A stretch of 64,000 nucleotides of DNA, taken from assembly GCA_030432235.1 (NCBI GenBank), contig JAUIHT010000007.1, positions 62,001 to 126,000 of the forward strand. Direction: 5' to 3'. Below the pieces are notes generated by a model that made no database searches, was not told the origin of the DNA, and worked only from the letters and a program-made list of their open reading frames with translations. Position 1 is the first letter of the stretch; each line of letters opens with the position of its first letter. A program made the position numbers and the translations under genes. The DNA comes from Verrucomicrobiia bacterium. GTDB taxonomy: Bacteria > Verrucomicrobiota > Verrucomicrobiia > Opitutales > Cerasicoccaceae. Positions 8,805 through 17,430 of this stretch are shown here, in pieces.

Positions 8805-10283
8805 ATGACTTTAACCCATAACACTCAAGTACTGGTCGTTGGATCTGGTGCTGCTGGTATTTGCGCAGCCTTGGCAGCCGCACGTAACGGTGCTGAGACC
8901 ACCCTCATCGAGTATAACGGATTTCTTGGCGGAATCAGTTCCACTCTTCCGTGGTTGGGTTTCCATGATCGAGACTATCGGCTACTGGTTAAGGGACTAC
9001 CGCTGGAGATTGTAAAACGCCTGCACAAGGCAGGGGGCGCATCGGACTTCGTCTTCGATCCCAAGTGCGCCTCAACCGTGAGCATCGACACTCACGCGTG
9101 GAAAATTCAAGCTGTCGAGATGTGCGAGGAGGCTGGCGTACGGATCATGCTCCATAGCCAGATGGTTGAAACCTTGCGCGAAGGTGATCGCATCGCCGGC
9201 GTCATCGTGGAGAACAAGAGTGGTCGTGTGGAAGTGCGCGCTGATATTACCATCGACTGTAGCGGTGACGGCGATGTGGCAGCACGTGGCGATGTCGCCT
9301 GGGAAAAAGGACGCACCACCGACGGACTCGTGCAGGCCCCCACCCTCGTCTTCAAACTCGGAGGGGTGGACCGTCCGGCCTTTATTGCCGGCTGCAAGGA
9401 TCCCGCCAATAACTATCGCGAGTGGATTCGCCCCTATCCTGAGCTGTGGAAGAAGATGATGAAGCGAATCGACAGCATGGACGCAATTATCTGCGGCGGG
9501 TTCGCTCCTCTGATGGAAAAGGCACGCGCCGCAGGGGATCTCGATATCCCGCAAACACGTGTCGTCGGCGTCAAAACCCATCGGCCCGACGAGTTTCTGG
9601 TGGTCATGACGCGCGTCCTGGGCCTCGATCCTACCAACGCGCAAAGCCTCTCTCTGGCCTACGCGCGTATCTATCAGCAGATTCCCCAAATCGTGGGCTT
9701 TTTTCAGAAGTATGTGCCGGGCTTTGCCGGGGCCAGCTTGCGCGAGATCGCGCCGATGCTGGGTGTCCGCGAAAGCAGACGCATCATGGGAGATTACGTG
9801 ATGTCGGCTGATGACTTGATCGAAGGGCGCGTCTTCGATGATGCTGTTTCCATGGGAGGCTACCATATTGACATCCACCGCCCCGCCGGCACCTGGGTGG
9901 ATTCGCGTAACGTACAGGCTTACACCATCCCGCTACGCAGCCTTATCGCACGCGATGTGGACTCGCTTTTGATGGCGGGTAAGTGCCTATCGGCCACCCA
10001 CGAAGCGGTCGCCTCGACTCGTGTCGTGCCCATCTGTATGGGCCAGGGGCAGGCTGCCGGCACAGCTGCGGCTCTGGCCGTGGCACGGGGAGTTTCCGTG
10101 CGGCAGACACCCATCTCCGCTATTCAGGACGCACTCGCTAGCCAAGGTGCGGAAATCGGCCGCTCCCTGGAAGAGCCGAACTGGGAAATCATTGAAGAAT
10201 TGGGGCAGCTTCCACTGGTTGAAGAGGAATCCACGGGAGACCGAGACGCGGCCTCATCCACCCAACTTGCCTGGGTTCGGTAA
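8805..10283 (+). CDS. FAD-dependent oxidoreductase (FAD_oxidored family)
   Basis: 492 residues, a complete member of the family. The N-terminal VLVVGSGAAGICAALAAA is the GxGxxG FAD-binding fold, LIEYNGFLGG follows, IDCSGDGDVAA lies near residue 155, LGVRESRRIMGDY near residue 320, and the C-terminal RVVPICMGQGQAAGTAAAL closes the FAD site. It has no signal peptide, so it is cytoplasmic. Such enzymes often sit in verrucomicrobial sugar loci, but their substrates are unknown. It is the first gene of the + strand run to 17335 and divergent from its probable AraC regulator. Its full-length paralogue status shows what the copy at 2714-3835 has lost. Confidence 0.85.
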   Translation: MTLTHNTQVLVVGSGAAGICAALAAARNGAETTLIEYNGFLGGISSTLPWLGFHDRDYRLLVKGLPLEIVKRLHKAGGASDFVFDPKCASTVSIDTHAWKIQAVEMCEEAGVRIMLHSQMVETLREGDRIAGVIVENKSGRVEVRADITIDCSGDGDVAARGDVAWEKGRTTDGLVQAPTLVFKLGGVDRPAFIAGCKDPANNYREWIRPYPELWKKMMKRIDSMDAIICGGFAPLMEKARAAGDLDIPQTRVVGVKTHRPDEFLVVMTRVLGLDPTNAQSLSLAYARIYQQIPQIVGFFQKYVPGFAGASLREIAPMLGVRESRRIMGDYVMSADDLIEGRVFDDAVSMGGYHIDIHRPAGTWVDSRNVQAYTIPLRSLIARDVDSLLMAGKCLSATHEAVASTRVVPICMGQGQAAGTAAALAVARGVSVRQTPISAIQDALASQGAEIGRSLEEPNWEIIEELGQLPLVEEESTGDRDAASSTQLAWVR

Positions 10284-10364
10284 TGCAATCAGGAAACCCC
10301 AACACAACAGCACCCGGCCCATTAAACACTCTCATGAACAACAAATCCTAACCCCTAGTTATCT

Positions 10365-11189
10365 ATGAAGCTATTATCACTCCAATCCCTCCTGTGCCCG
10401 TTCGTCTTTGGCTTATTCGTAACGGCCCAAGCGCAAGTCATGTATCTTGACGATAATTTCAACTATACGGATGGCCCCCTGGGCAGTCCTTGGGTGGTGA
10501 GCACCAGCGGGAGTTCCACTGCAACGGTCGGCGCGGCCCAAACGCTCAATGACTACACCCCGACCGGCAAGGAAGTGGTACTCGTCCGTCCCACGACCGG
10601 CGATGGTGTCGTCTCCGCATCAATCACGACGGGAGCAAACGCGGGCACCAGTGCCTGGGACATTACCACCAACGACCAGGTCCAGCTGTCTCTGGACTTC
10701 AACCTCACGACGCTCAACAGCGGCAACGCGTTCTCCTTCTTTCTGCGTGGTGAGTCGGTAACGATATTCGGCATCCGCGTACGTGGAAACGGCGCAGACC
10801 CGCAAATCCAAACCATGTCCACGAGTTCCACGAGCAGCTTTGCCTACGTATCCAATACACCTAATCTGGACATGGATACGTGGTACCACCTGGATGTGAA
10901 CCTGGAAGTGACCAGCAACTCCTCAACCATTTCCTCCATCACACTTGAGCAGTTGGGCACGGGCGGAGGCGTCATCTATGATGAAAGCGGCTTTGTCTTA
11001 AACACCCTGTCCCCGATTGGAGGCACTTCCACATTCCTGATGGGAACTTCCTCGGGAACGCCGAACTTCAGCACCGCCAACGTCCAGCTCACCGCAATTC
11101 CCGAGGCTTCCAGCATACTGTTTGTTGCCGGTTCCTCCTTGATGGGACTGATGCTCCTGCGCCATCGCCGCCGGAAATCAGCCCGCTGA
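10365..11189 (+). CDS. PEP-CTERM-type exported surface protein
   Basis: 274 residues. An N-terminal signal peptide (MKLLSLQSLL...FVTAQAQ) leads into a strand-rich LamG-like body (DNFNYTDGPLGSPWVVS near the start, DTWYHLDVNLE in the middle). The C-terminus has the tripartite sorting signal: IPEASS, a hydrophobic helix, then RHRRRKSAR. PEA rather than PEP is a common verrucomicrobial variant. By family knowledge, exosortase would cleave here and the protein would be displayed at the envelope; no exosortase gene is in the window. It lies 81 bp after the FAD oxidoreductase and 87 bp before the large exported protein. Confidence 0.8.
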   Translation: MKLLSLQSLLCPFVFGLFVTAQAQVMYLDDNFNYTDGPLGSPWVVSTSGSSTATVGAAQTLNDYTPTGKEVVLVRPTTGDGVVSASITTGANAGTSAWDITTNDQVQLSLDFNLTTLNSGNAFSFFLRGESVTIFGIRVRGNGADPQIQTMSTSSTSSFAYVSNTPNLDMDTWYHLDVNLEVTSNSSTISSITLEQLGTGGGVIYDESGFVLNTLSPIGGTSTFLMGTSSGTPNFSTANVQLTAIPEASSILFVAGSSLMGLMLLRHRRRKSAR

Positions 11190-11276
11190 AGCAGCCTTTT
11201 TACCCCACAACCGTATTTTATCTTTATCGACGGACCCTCTGGCCGTTGCGAGCTTGGCGTGTCCCTCCCTCATGGC

Positions 11277-14138
11277 ATGAATATCTTCCGATATATTCCC
11301 TATACCTCCTGTTTTCCCATGGCACCACTCACCCGGATAACCACGATGATGCTCAGTATTACTTCCACTTGGCTGGGCGGACTCGGCTCTCCCTGCCCGG
11401 CACAAGACCTTCTCCCCTTCAACGGGGGTTCCGCCATCTCACCCGTCCCACTCACCCGTGAGCCGGTACAAACCTCCCTTAGCGAGGAGGGTGGCCAGTA
11501 TAGCTTTATCTGTAGTGGGAATGGCGAAAAGCTGGAATATATCCTCAACCCGCAACTGGGGTTACTGAAGGGCTTAAGCATCCGGGTCAACGGTCAGGAC
11601 ATCGCCAACCCGTTCCGCGTAAAATTTACGATGGCGCCTGAGTCGAAAGAGTTCACCGAAGCCGACCGCGAACGGCAAGCCGCGGACGAGACGGTTGACT
11701 TGAGCAAGCTCCAGCAGCTCGCCGCCTCCGTCAAGGCCAGCACCCGCTTCCTCGGAGCCAGGAAAGAAGGCGACATACTCGTAACCGACTACGAGTTATC
11801 CGATCCCTCCGTCGGCACAGCCACACTACGCATGACGATCCAGGCCATTGGCAAGTCGCTGGAAATCAGCATGGCCGCGGACAAGCCGATCCTTGATTCC
11901 GTCACCATCTCCACATGGGGCAAGCCCATCCCCAGCGAGTACGAGATCGGCGGACCGTCCTACCGCATTTCGGATAACTGCTTTGCTGCGGCCTTTCCCG
12001 ACATGTGGCAGTCCGACGCCTCGAAGGTGAAATCTGATGGCACCGTTTACAATACATTGACCGACGGCTCGCGCGCACTCCTGCGCGAGACTTTCTACCT
12101 GACCGTTTCCGATGTCTATGCTGAGACCCTGGCGAACTCGCCCTGGCCGGCCTCTCCTTACCTCGAAGAGTTCGAAAACCGGGTAGTACTCGATTTGTTC
12201 GAGGGCACCTTTGCCGATCACTTGTCCCTGCTCGAAGAGCTTAAGGACTACCAGGTGGATAGCTTCCTCATAATCCTGCACTACTGGCAGGATAAAGGCT
12301 TCGACCGCAGCAATCCGGATATGATGCCCGCCAACGACGGCCCCGGTGGCGATGCGGGCCTACGCGCGCTGTCAGTCCGCGCACAGGAGCTTGGCCACCG
12401 CTTCAGCCTGCATGAAAACTACTACGACATCGCCGTCGCCACCGTGCCACAGTATGAGGACTTCCTCGCGCTCAATCCGGATGGAAGCCACCTGCCGCGT
12501 TCGGGCGGGAATATGTTCTTCATCAAACCATCACGCCATATGGAGATGGCTCTGCCCCGTGCAGCCGAGGCGACACAAGCCTACGACCTCAACCTGACTT
12601 TCCACGACGTCATGCCGCACTGGAAAGTAGACTACGACGCGACGGCGGAAGACGTCGGCAGCCTTCGACTGAGCGCCTTGAAGCAGAAAGATTATTTTGA
12701 AGCCATGCGCGTGGAACGCAATAGCCCCATCATCACAGAAATGCTGGGGTCCTCGCTGGCGGGACTTTGGGATGGCGGCTGTAACGCCTACATGAACAAC
12801 CAGCGCAATCGCAAGCTCCTGCCCCTGGCGAGCCTCCTTAAAGTTCATAACAAGCAGGCCAATCACGGTGTCGGCTACTACGAGCGCTGGCTCCCCTGGG
12901 GCTTTAAGCCTGGCTGGAGCACCTACAAGTTGACCGACCGCGAGCTAGACCGCTACCGCGCCATGCAGATCGGCTTCGGGCGGATGGGCTTCATCGGCCG
13001 ACAGCTCACCAACTACACTCCGCACCTTCATGCCATAGTGAGAGAGTACCACCTCATGCGCGCCTTTGGGGCGGCCTACATCAATCAGAACATCCGCCAG
13101 TTGGAATACCAGACCGACAACGGCCAGTGGATAGGTCCTGTCGAAGCGGCAGAGACCGGACAATGGCAGCGCCTACGCGCCACCTATGACGGCGGTCAGG
13201 TCGTCTGGGTCAACTACTCCGACGCACCGTGGAAGGTGGACGGGCTCGATCTGCCCGCCTGGGGCAGCGCCACCCGCGGCCCGCGAAGCGTCGCCGGCAC
13301 GGAGTTGCGCGACGGCCAAATCAGCGACTATGCCGAGTACGGGGATATCGTCTATGCGGACGCGCGTTCGCACACCTGGACTCCGGTGGAGAACCAACCG
13401 CCGATTACCCCGAGGCTTGGCAACTGGAAAGACCTGGGCAACGGTCGTTTCGAACTGGAAGTAGTCTGGGACGCCGGTCGCACGCTGCCTCATGACTACC
13501 GTAGCTTCTGGATGTTCCGTGACGCAGGCTCTACCGTTTCCAGGCCCGTCTTCCATACCGTGGTTCAGCCAGGCGATGTGCCCACTTCCGCTTGGCAGGC
13601 AGGACAATCTTATTCCGACACGCGCTTCCTGAGCATCCCGGATAAGGATGCGCGCACAGGCGGCCCGAACAAGACCGACAAATACGATATAGTTGTGGGA
13701 ATGACCCACCCCACCGGAGCAACGACGCGGCCCGAGCTGACGCATCGACTCGACCAGATGCGCATCGCCACCATGGAAGTACAACGCAAGGGCGACAAAA
13801 TTATCGGCATCCAGATCACCGAAGCCGACCAGGCGCCGCCGCCCGGGGAAGACCCGGCCCCTTACCGCGAAGGCCTCAACGCGGACGGGAAGGTGCTCGA
13901 CTTCGGCGAGGTCTCCACCAACGGGGCCGTCGTCATACGCAAGCTGCCGGACGGATGTGAAGTCGTCCCCCTCCCGCAGGGCGAGCCGATGGTCATTGGC
14001 CTGAACGGGGCTTTGCAGGAGGTCGTGGCCTATGTCGGAAACCAGAACGAACCGATGACGCTCGAAACGAAGGTCGTGGGGGACAAGACCTACTTTAAAC
14101 TGCCTGCGGGTGTGAACCGTGTCATGGTAAAGGAGTAA
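11277..14138 (+). CDS. Large exported glycoside-hydrolase-like protein, family unknown
   Basis: 953 residues from the first ATG; a GTG at 11259 and an ATG at 11319 are alternatives, the last giving a compact signal peptide (MAPLTRITTMMLSITSTWLG). Residues about 40-280 are beta-rich, as in the N-terminal domains of large glycosidases. Residues about 290-640 look like an alpha/beta barrel: DSFLIILHYWQDKGFDRSNP, RFSLHENYYD, FHDVMPHWKVDYD and SPIITEMLGSSLAGLWDGG. The last 300 residues are beta-rich. Several acidic residues could be catalytic but I cannot assign a GH family. It is followed 5 bp later by the sialidase-like gene. Confidence 0.6.
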   Translation: MNIFRYIPYTSCFPMAPLTRITTMMLSITSTWLGGLGSPCPAQDLLPFNGGSAISPVPLTREPVQTSLSEEGGQYSFICSGNGEKLEYILNPQLGLLKGLSIRVNGQDIANPFRVKFTMAPESKEFTEADRERQAADETVDLSKLQQLAASVKASTRFLGARKEGDILVTDYELSDPSVGTATLRMTIQAIGKSLEISMAADKPILDSVTISTWGKPIPSEYEIGGPSYRISDNCFAAAFPDMWQSDASKVKSDGTVYNTLTDGSRALLRETFYLTVSDVYAETLANSPWPASPYLEEFENRVVLDLFEGTFADHLSLLEELKDYQVDSFLIILHYWQDKGFDRSNPDMMPANDGPGGDAGLRALSVRAQELGHRFSLHENYYDIAVATVPQYEDFLALNPDGSHLPRSGGNMFFIKPSRHMEMALPRAAEATQAYDLNLTFHDVMPHWKVDYDATAEDVGSLRLSALKQKDYFEAMRVERNSPIITEMLGSSLAGLWDGGCNAYMNNQRNRKLLPLASLLKVHNKQANHGVGYYERWLPWGFKPGWSTYKLTDRELDRYRAMQIGFGRMGFIGRQLTNYTPHLHAIVREYHLMRAFGAAYINQNIRQLEYQTDNGQWIGPVEAAETGQWQRLRATYDGGQVVWVNYSDAPWKVDGLDLPAWGSATRGPRSVAGTELRDGQISDYAEYGDIVYADARSHTWTPVENQPPITPRLGNWKDLGNGRFELEVVWDAGRTLPHDYRSFWMFRDAGSTVSRPVFHTVVQPGDVPTSAWQAGQSYSDTRFLSIPDKDARTGGPNKTDKYDIVVGMTHPTGATTRPELTHRLDQMRIATMEVQRKGDKIIGIQITEADQAPPPGEDPAPYREGLNADGKVLDFGEVSTNGAVVIRKLPDGCEVVPLPQGEPMVIGLNGALQEVVAYVGNQNEPMTLETKVVGDKTYFKLPAGVNRVMVKE

Positions 14139-14143
14139 GCGAG

Positions 14144-15277
14144 GTGAACAAGATTTATACAAAAGCGCAACTGGCTGCACTGCTGCCCAAGCCCTTTCGT
14201 GTGCAGGACACCCACTACGCCGTACCGGCGAAGGAAATCGCTCCCGCGAACGAACGCTTCGGACGACGCAGCGAGGCCTCTTGCGTGGCCCTGCAGAACG
14301 GCCATGTGCTCGCGGCTTATAGCAACCACACTGGCGTGCATGATAATTCCAAAGGTCACATCGCCTGCGTAGAAGTTTCTCCGGAAGGTGATGTCGTATC
14401 GGACGAACGTGTGTTGATCGAGACTCCGGCCAATACCATGAACGTTATGTCGCCCGCGTTGCGGCGTCTACCTGATGGGCGGCTGGCCATGGCTTACAGT
14501 CATCGAGAAGCGATCGAGAGCGCCTGCCGTCGCATCCTGTTTTCGGAAGACGACGGTCACACCTGGTCCGAACCGGTGACAGTAGCCGAGGGCATTTATA
14601 TCACCGGTTGCCATGACCGCTTCACCATTCTTTCCGATGGCCGTCTGCTGCTGCCCTGCCACCAGAGCATGGGCTGGGGGCAAACCATCCACGTGCGCGT
14701 GGCGTACTCTGACGACGCCGGGGCCAACTGGCAACTGAGCGAGCCTATCCGCGCGCCCCACGTTGAGCCCGAGCAAGGACGCGGTGATCACTTCTGGCTC
14801 GATACGGGTATTCTGGAGCCGAGCGTCGCGGAATGCCCGGACGGTTCACTTCTGCTCGTAGCCCGCACGGCCATGGGCACGCTCTTCAGCAGCAGGTCTT
14901 ACGACCGGGGCACTACCTGGTCGAGCCCCGGCAGCATGGAGATTACCAGCCCCTCCGCGCCAGGTCATGTTTCCCGCATTCCAGGAACCGACGATCTCCT
15001 GTTGCTTTGGACGCCTACTTTCGACCTCGAACATCATCACTTTGGTCCTCGCCGTACTATCGCGGCGGCAATCAGCGCCGACGGCGGTTGGTCATGGCCC
15101 ATGGAGCGACGCAGGATTCTCGTACACGACCACGATCACGGTGTGGACTACCCCAGCCTGCTTTTCCACAACGATGAAGTCTGGATTACCCTGCGCCGCA
15201 GTCGCGGGCCCGGCATTCTTGATACGGCGGTTTCCACCATACTCCTAACCCCTCCACGTACATGGTTCTACGACTGA
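14144..15277 (+). CDS. Sialidase-like BNR-repeat enzyme, probably cytoplasmic
   Basis: 377 residues from a GTG at 14144, preceded by AAAGGAG at a good distance. Four Asp-box (BNR) motifs fit the S-x-D-x-G-x-T-W pattern: SEDDGHTW, SDDAGANW, SYDRGTTW and SADGGWSW, giving the six-bladed propeller of the exo-sialidase superfamily. An N-terminal RRSEASCVALQNGHVLAAYS resembles the sialidase-type start of blade one. No signal peptide is present, so it should act inside the cell. True sialidases, other exo-glycosidases and lyases share this fold. It is 5 bp after the large exported gene and overlaps the next gene by 16 bp. Confidence 0.75.
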   Translation: MNKIYTKAQLAALLPKPFRVQDTHYAVPAKEIAPANERFGRRSEASCVALQNGHVLAAYSNHTGVHDNSKGHIACVEVSPEGDVVSDERVLIETPANTMNVMSPALRRLPDGRLAMAYSHREAIESACRRILFSEDDGHTWSEPVTVAEGIYITGCHDRFTILSDGRLLLPCHQSMGWGQTIHVRVAYSDDAGANWQLSEPIRAPHVEPEQGRGDHFWLDTGILEPSVAECPDGSLLLVARTAMGTLFSSRSYDRGTTWSSPGSMEITSPSAPGHVSRIPGTDDLLLLWTPTFDLEHHHFGPRRTIAAAISADGGWSWPMERRRILVHDHDHGVDYPSLLFHNDEVWITLRRSRGPGILDTAVSTILLTPPRTWFYD

Positions 15278-16077
15278 TCCTCATTCACACCGCGCTACCC
15301 CTGATTAGCGCGTGGTCTCTCCTTCAAGCCGCGGATGGCTCCACTACGGTCGCCTACTGGCGCTTTGAGCAAACAGGATTGGGACAAGACGGCATCTACA
15401 TGGTAGTACCCTCAGCAGGAATGGTGACCCTTGAGGGTGGCCCCTCCTATCATCGGCCCGACGCATCAAACGAAGTACCGCTTGCGAGCATACCCAACCC
15501 TGATCCCGCGGACACGCTCATGGGCAAGAATGAAAGGTCTGTGCGCTCTGTCGGTCCACGCGATGTTGACGGGCAACGGGTCGGAGCGGATTTTCTCGTG
15601 GCGGAGTCAGTACCGGAACTGAATTTCAACGAGGGTGAGGACTTTACAATCGAAGGCTGGATCAAGCTGAAGTCCTTGCCCCCTCTGGGCGCGAGCTGGC
15701 ACGTGGTTTCGAAGTACGGCCCATCGCCCGAGCGCCTGGGATACGCGGTCATGATCAACCCCAACGGGCAACTGCTGTTCCGCATCATGACCGAGGCCGG
15801 TGGCCAGAGCGTGGCCTCCATCGAAGGCATGAAAGCAGGCCAATGGACTCATTTCGCCGCGCGACGCAGCAGCCAGGGCGACATCGACGTTTACCTCGAT
15901 GGTAAGTTCTTCGGCAGCGAGCAGACACCGGCCGGATCTCTGGCCAACACCGGCAGGTTTTACTTGGGGACTCGAGACGAGATTACCCTTTCCAGTCACC
16001 TCGATGGCTGGTTCGACGAAATCCGTATTTCCTCCCGGCTGCTCCAACCAGAGGAATTTCTCAATGCCTCCCAATAG
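15262..16077 (+). CDS. Exported LamG/concanavalin-like domain protein
   Basis: 271 residues with a signal peptide (MVLRLILIHTALPLISAWSL). Residues about 120-260 form a Laminin_G_3-type jelly roll: FTIEGWIKLKSLP, WHVVSKYG, GQWTHFAARRS, IDVYLDGKFFGS and GWFDEIRISSRLLQPEEF are the classic strands. Such domains bind glycans or act as lids on surface enzymes. The start codon overlaps the sialidase-like gene by 16 bp, so it is translationally linked. No sorting signal or anchor is visible at the C-terminus. Function beyond glycan binding cannot be stated. Confidence 0.75.
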   Translation: MVLRLILIHTALPLISAWSLLQAADGSTTVAYWRFEQTGLGQDGIYMVVPSAGMVTLEGGPSYHRPDASNEVPLASIPNPDPADTLMGKNERSVRSVGPRDVDGQRVGADFLVAESVPELNFNEGEDFTIEGWIKLKSLPPLGASWHVVSKYGPSPERLGYAVMINPNGQLLFRIMTEAGGQSVASIEGMKAGQWTHFAARRSSQGDIDVYLDGKFFGSEQTPAGSLANTGRFYLGTRDEITLSSHLDGWFDEIRISSRLLQPEEFLNASQ

Positions 16078-16122
16078 GGTTCCTTACGCTGGAAGCCTCA
16101 ACGACATTCATAGGTTTTCACC

Positions 16123-16587
16123 ATGATTCACACCGAACTATCACATGCCGGCCGCTATACTGCCGTGCATCCTCACCTCGGCGAAATCGTCGAGTACCTG
16201 AAAAACCTGCCGTCCGACACCGCTCTCGGCCGTTACGACATTGGAAGCACCGGTTCTTATGCGTTAGTGCAGCGCTATGAGACCGTTGATCCCTCCGAGC
16301 GTCAACTGGAGGGGCACCGCCACTACATCGACTTGCATTACATCATGGCTGGCGGCGAAGAGCTCGTACTCGGCAACGGCTTACCTCCACATAAGCCACT
16401 CGGTCCTTTCGCTGATGACAAGGATGTCCAATTTTTTGCCGATGGTCCCGGGGACTGGTCATGCGTGCTAGGCACTGGCGAGGTACTGATCCTTTTTCCT
16501 GAAGATTTACACAAACCGGGCTGCCATCGCAATCGGTGCAGTGAGGAGGTCTTCAAGGTAGTTGTCAAAATACCGGTGGTTACTTGA
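16123..16587 (+). CDS. YhcH/YjgK/YiaL (DUF386) family protein, possible sugar anomerase
   Basis: 154 residues, the normal family length. The hallmark metal-binding stretch QLEGHRHYIDLHYIMAGGEE is present around residues 65-85, and a later EDLHKPGCH supplies further His/Glu residues. The family includes YhcH (NanQ), an N-acetylneuraminate anomerase, and proteins tied to uptake of sialate and other acidic sugars. It is cytoplasmic. Its place after a BNR sialidase-like gene fits processing of a sialate-like or uronate-like sugar, but no NanA, NanK or NanE homologue of classic type is in the window. It is 45 bp after the LamG gene. Confidence 0.85.
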   Translation: MIHTELSHAGRYTAVHPHLGEIVEYLKNLPSDTALGRYDIGSTGSYALVQRYETVDPSERQLEGHRHYIDLHYIMAGGEELVLGNGLPPHKPLGPFADDKDVQFFADGPGDWSCVLGTGEVLILFPEDLHKPGCHRNRCSEEVFKVVVKIPVVT

Positions 16588-16627
16588 GTTTCCCGTCCAC
16601 CTAAAACCCCAAACCACCCCAGTTACC

Positions 16628-17335
16628 ATGTTCTTAAACATACCGACGAATTCCTCCTCTGCGGTGGCCCGCTCGTCTCGTGCTTTTTCCCTCATAGAGC
16701 TACTCGCCGTCATTGCGATACTATCCATTCTCGCCGCGATCATTTTTCCCATCATCTCACAAATGCGGCATAAGGCTAATACCACAACGACGTTATCCAA
16801 CCTGCGCCAAATTTACCTGGGCCTGGCAAACTATAATAATGAGCACGGAAATTTGCCACCGATGACTTCAACAGTTACCAACGGACCAAGCGGACAGGAG
16901 CCCTTTTGGAACCAACTGATCATCCCCTACCTCGTTCCTGGATTCTCTCCGCCGCCCGCGCCTGACAACCAACTCCCTGGAGTGTTTTACGATCCAAATG
17001 CCAGCGCTCACAACTATAGGCGCGGTGATTTTGGCGTTCTCTTCGACGCCACTCGTGGGCCTTTCCGGGGCATCGAAAAAGGTTCGCTCTCACTGACCCA
17101 GATCATAAATCCGGCGGATACTGTTCTGGTAGCGACTGCCGAGCAAAATGGTCCCGGAACACAGCAGATTGGCACCTTCTATTTTAACAACAATACCAAC
17201 CCCAGCCAGTCATTCCCGCGTATGGCTGAGGCTCATCAGGGCAAGGCTGTTGTCTGTTTTGCCGACGGTTCCATCCGTCAGACCAGCAAAGCCGACCTCT
17301 ACGTCACAGAAATCCTGCCTTTCCGCAACGACTAG
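16628..17335 (+). CDS. Type II secretion/type IV pilus-like pseudopilin with H-X9-DG motif
   Basis: 235 residues from the ATG at 16628, chosen over 16562 because the latter lies in the DUF386 gene. The N-terminal prepilin signal is RAFSLIELLAVIAILSILAA, with Ala instead of Gly before the cleavage site and the conserved Glu five residues after it. The C-terminal HQGKAVVCFADG fits H-X9-DG exactly, the signature of the very numerous pseudopilin-like proteins of Planctomycetes and Verrucomicrobiota. It would be processed by prepilin peptidase and sit in the envelope. It ends the + strand glycan operon, and its role there is unknown. Confidence 0.85.
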   Translation: MFLNIPTNSSSAVARSSRAFSLIELLAVIAILSILAAIIFPIISQMRHKANTTTTLSNLRQIYLGLANYNNEHGNLPPMTSTVTNGPSGQEPFWNQLIIPYLVPGFSPPPAPDNQLPGVFYDPNASAHNYRRGDFGVLFDATRGPFRGIEKGSLSLTQIINPADTVLVATAEQNGPGTQQIGTFYFNNNTNPSQSFPRMAEAHQGKAVVCFADGSIRQTSKADLYVTEILPFRND

Positions 17336-17408
17336 GGGCCAAGAACTCTTTTTCCTAGTGTCCTGCCACGTTCAAATGTCTTGGAGAAGGATTGGGCGAT
17401 GGAAAGCT

Positions 17409-17423
17409 ACTTCACGCTGCATT
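17409..17423. terminator. Weak hairpin between convergent genes
   Basis: GCTGC-ATTGA-GCAGC is a perfect 5-bp stem with a 5-nt loop, lying between the pseudopilin end (17335) and the converging epimerase end (17431). It has no T-run, so it is only a possible termination or mRNA-stabilising structure. Confidence 0.25.
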
Positions 17424-17430
17424 GAGCAGC

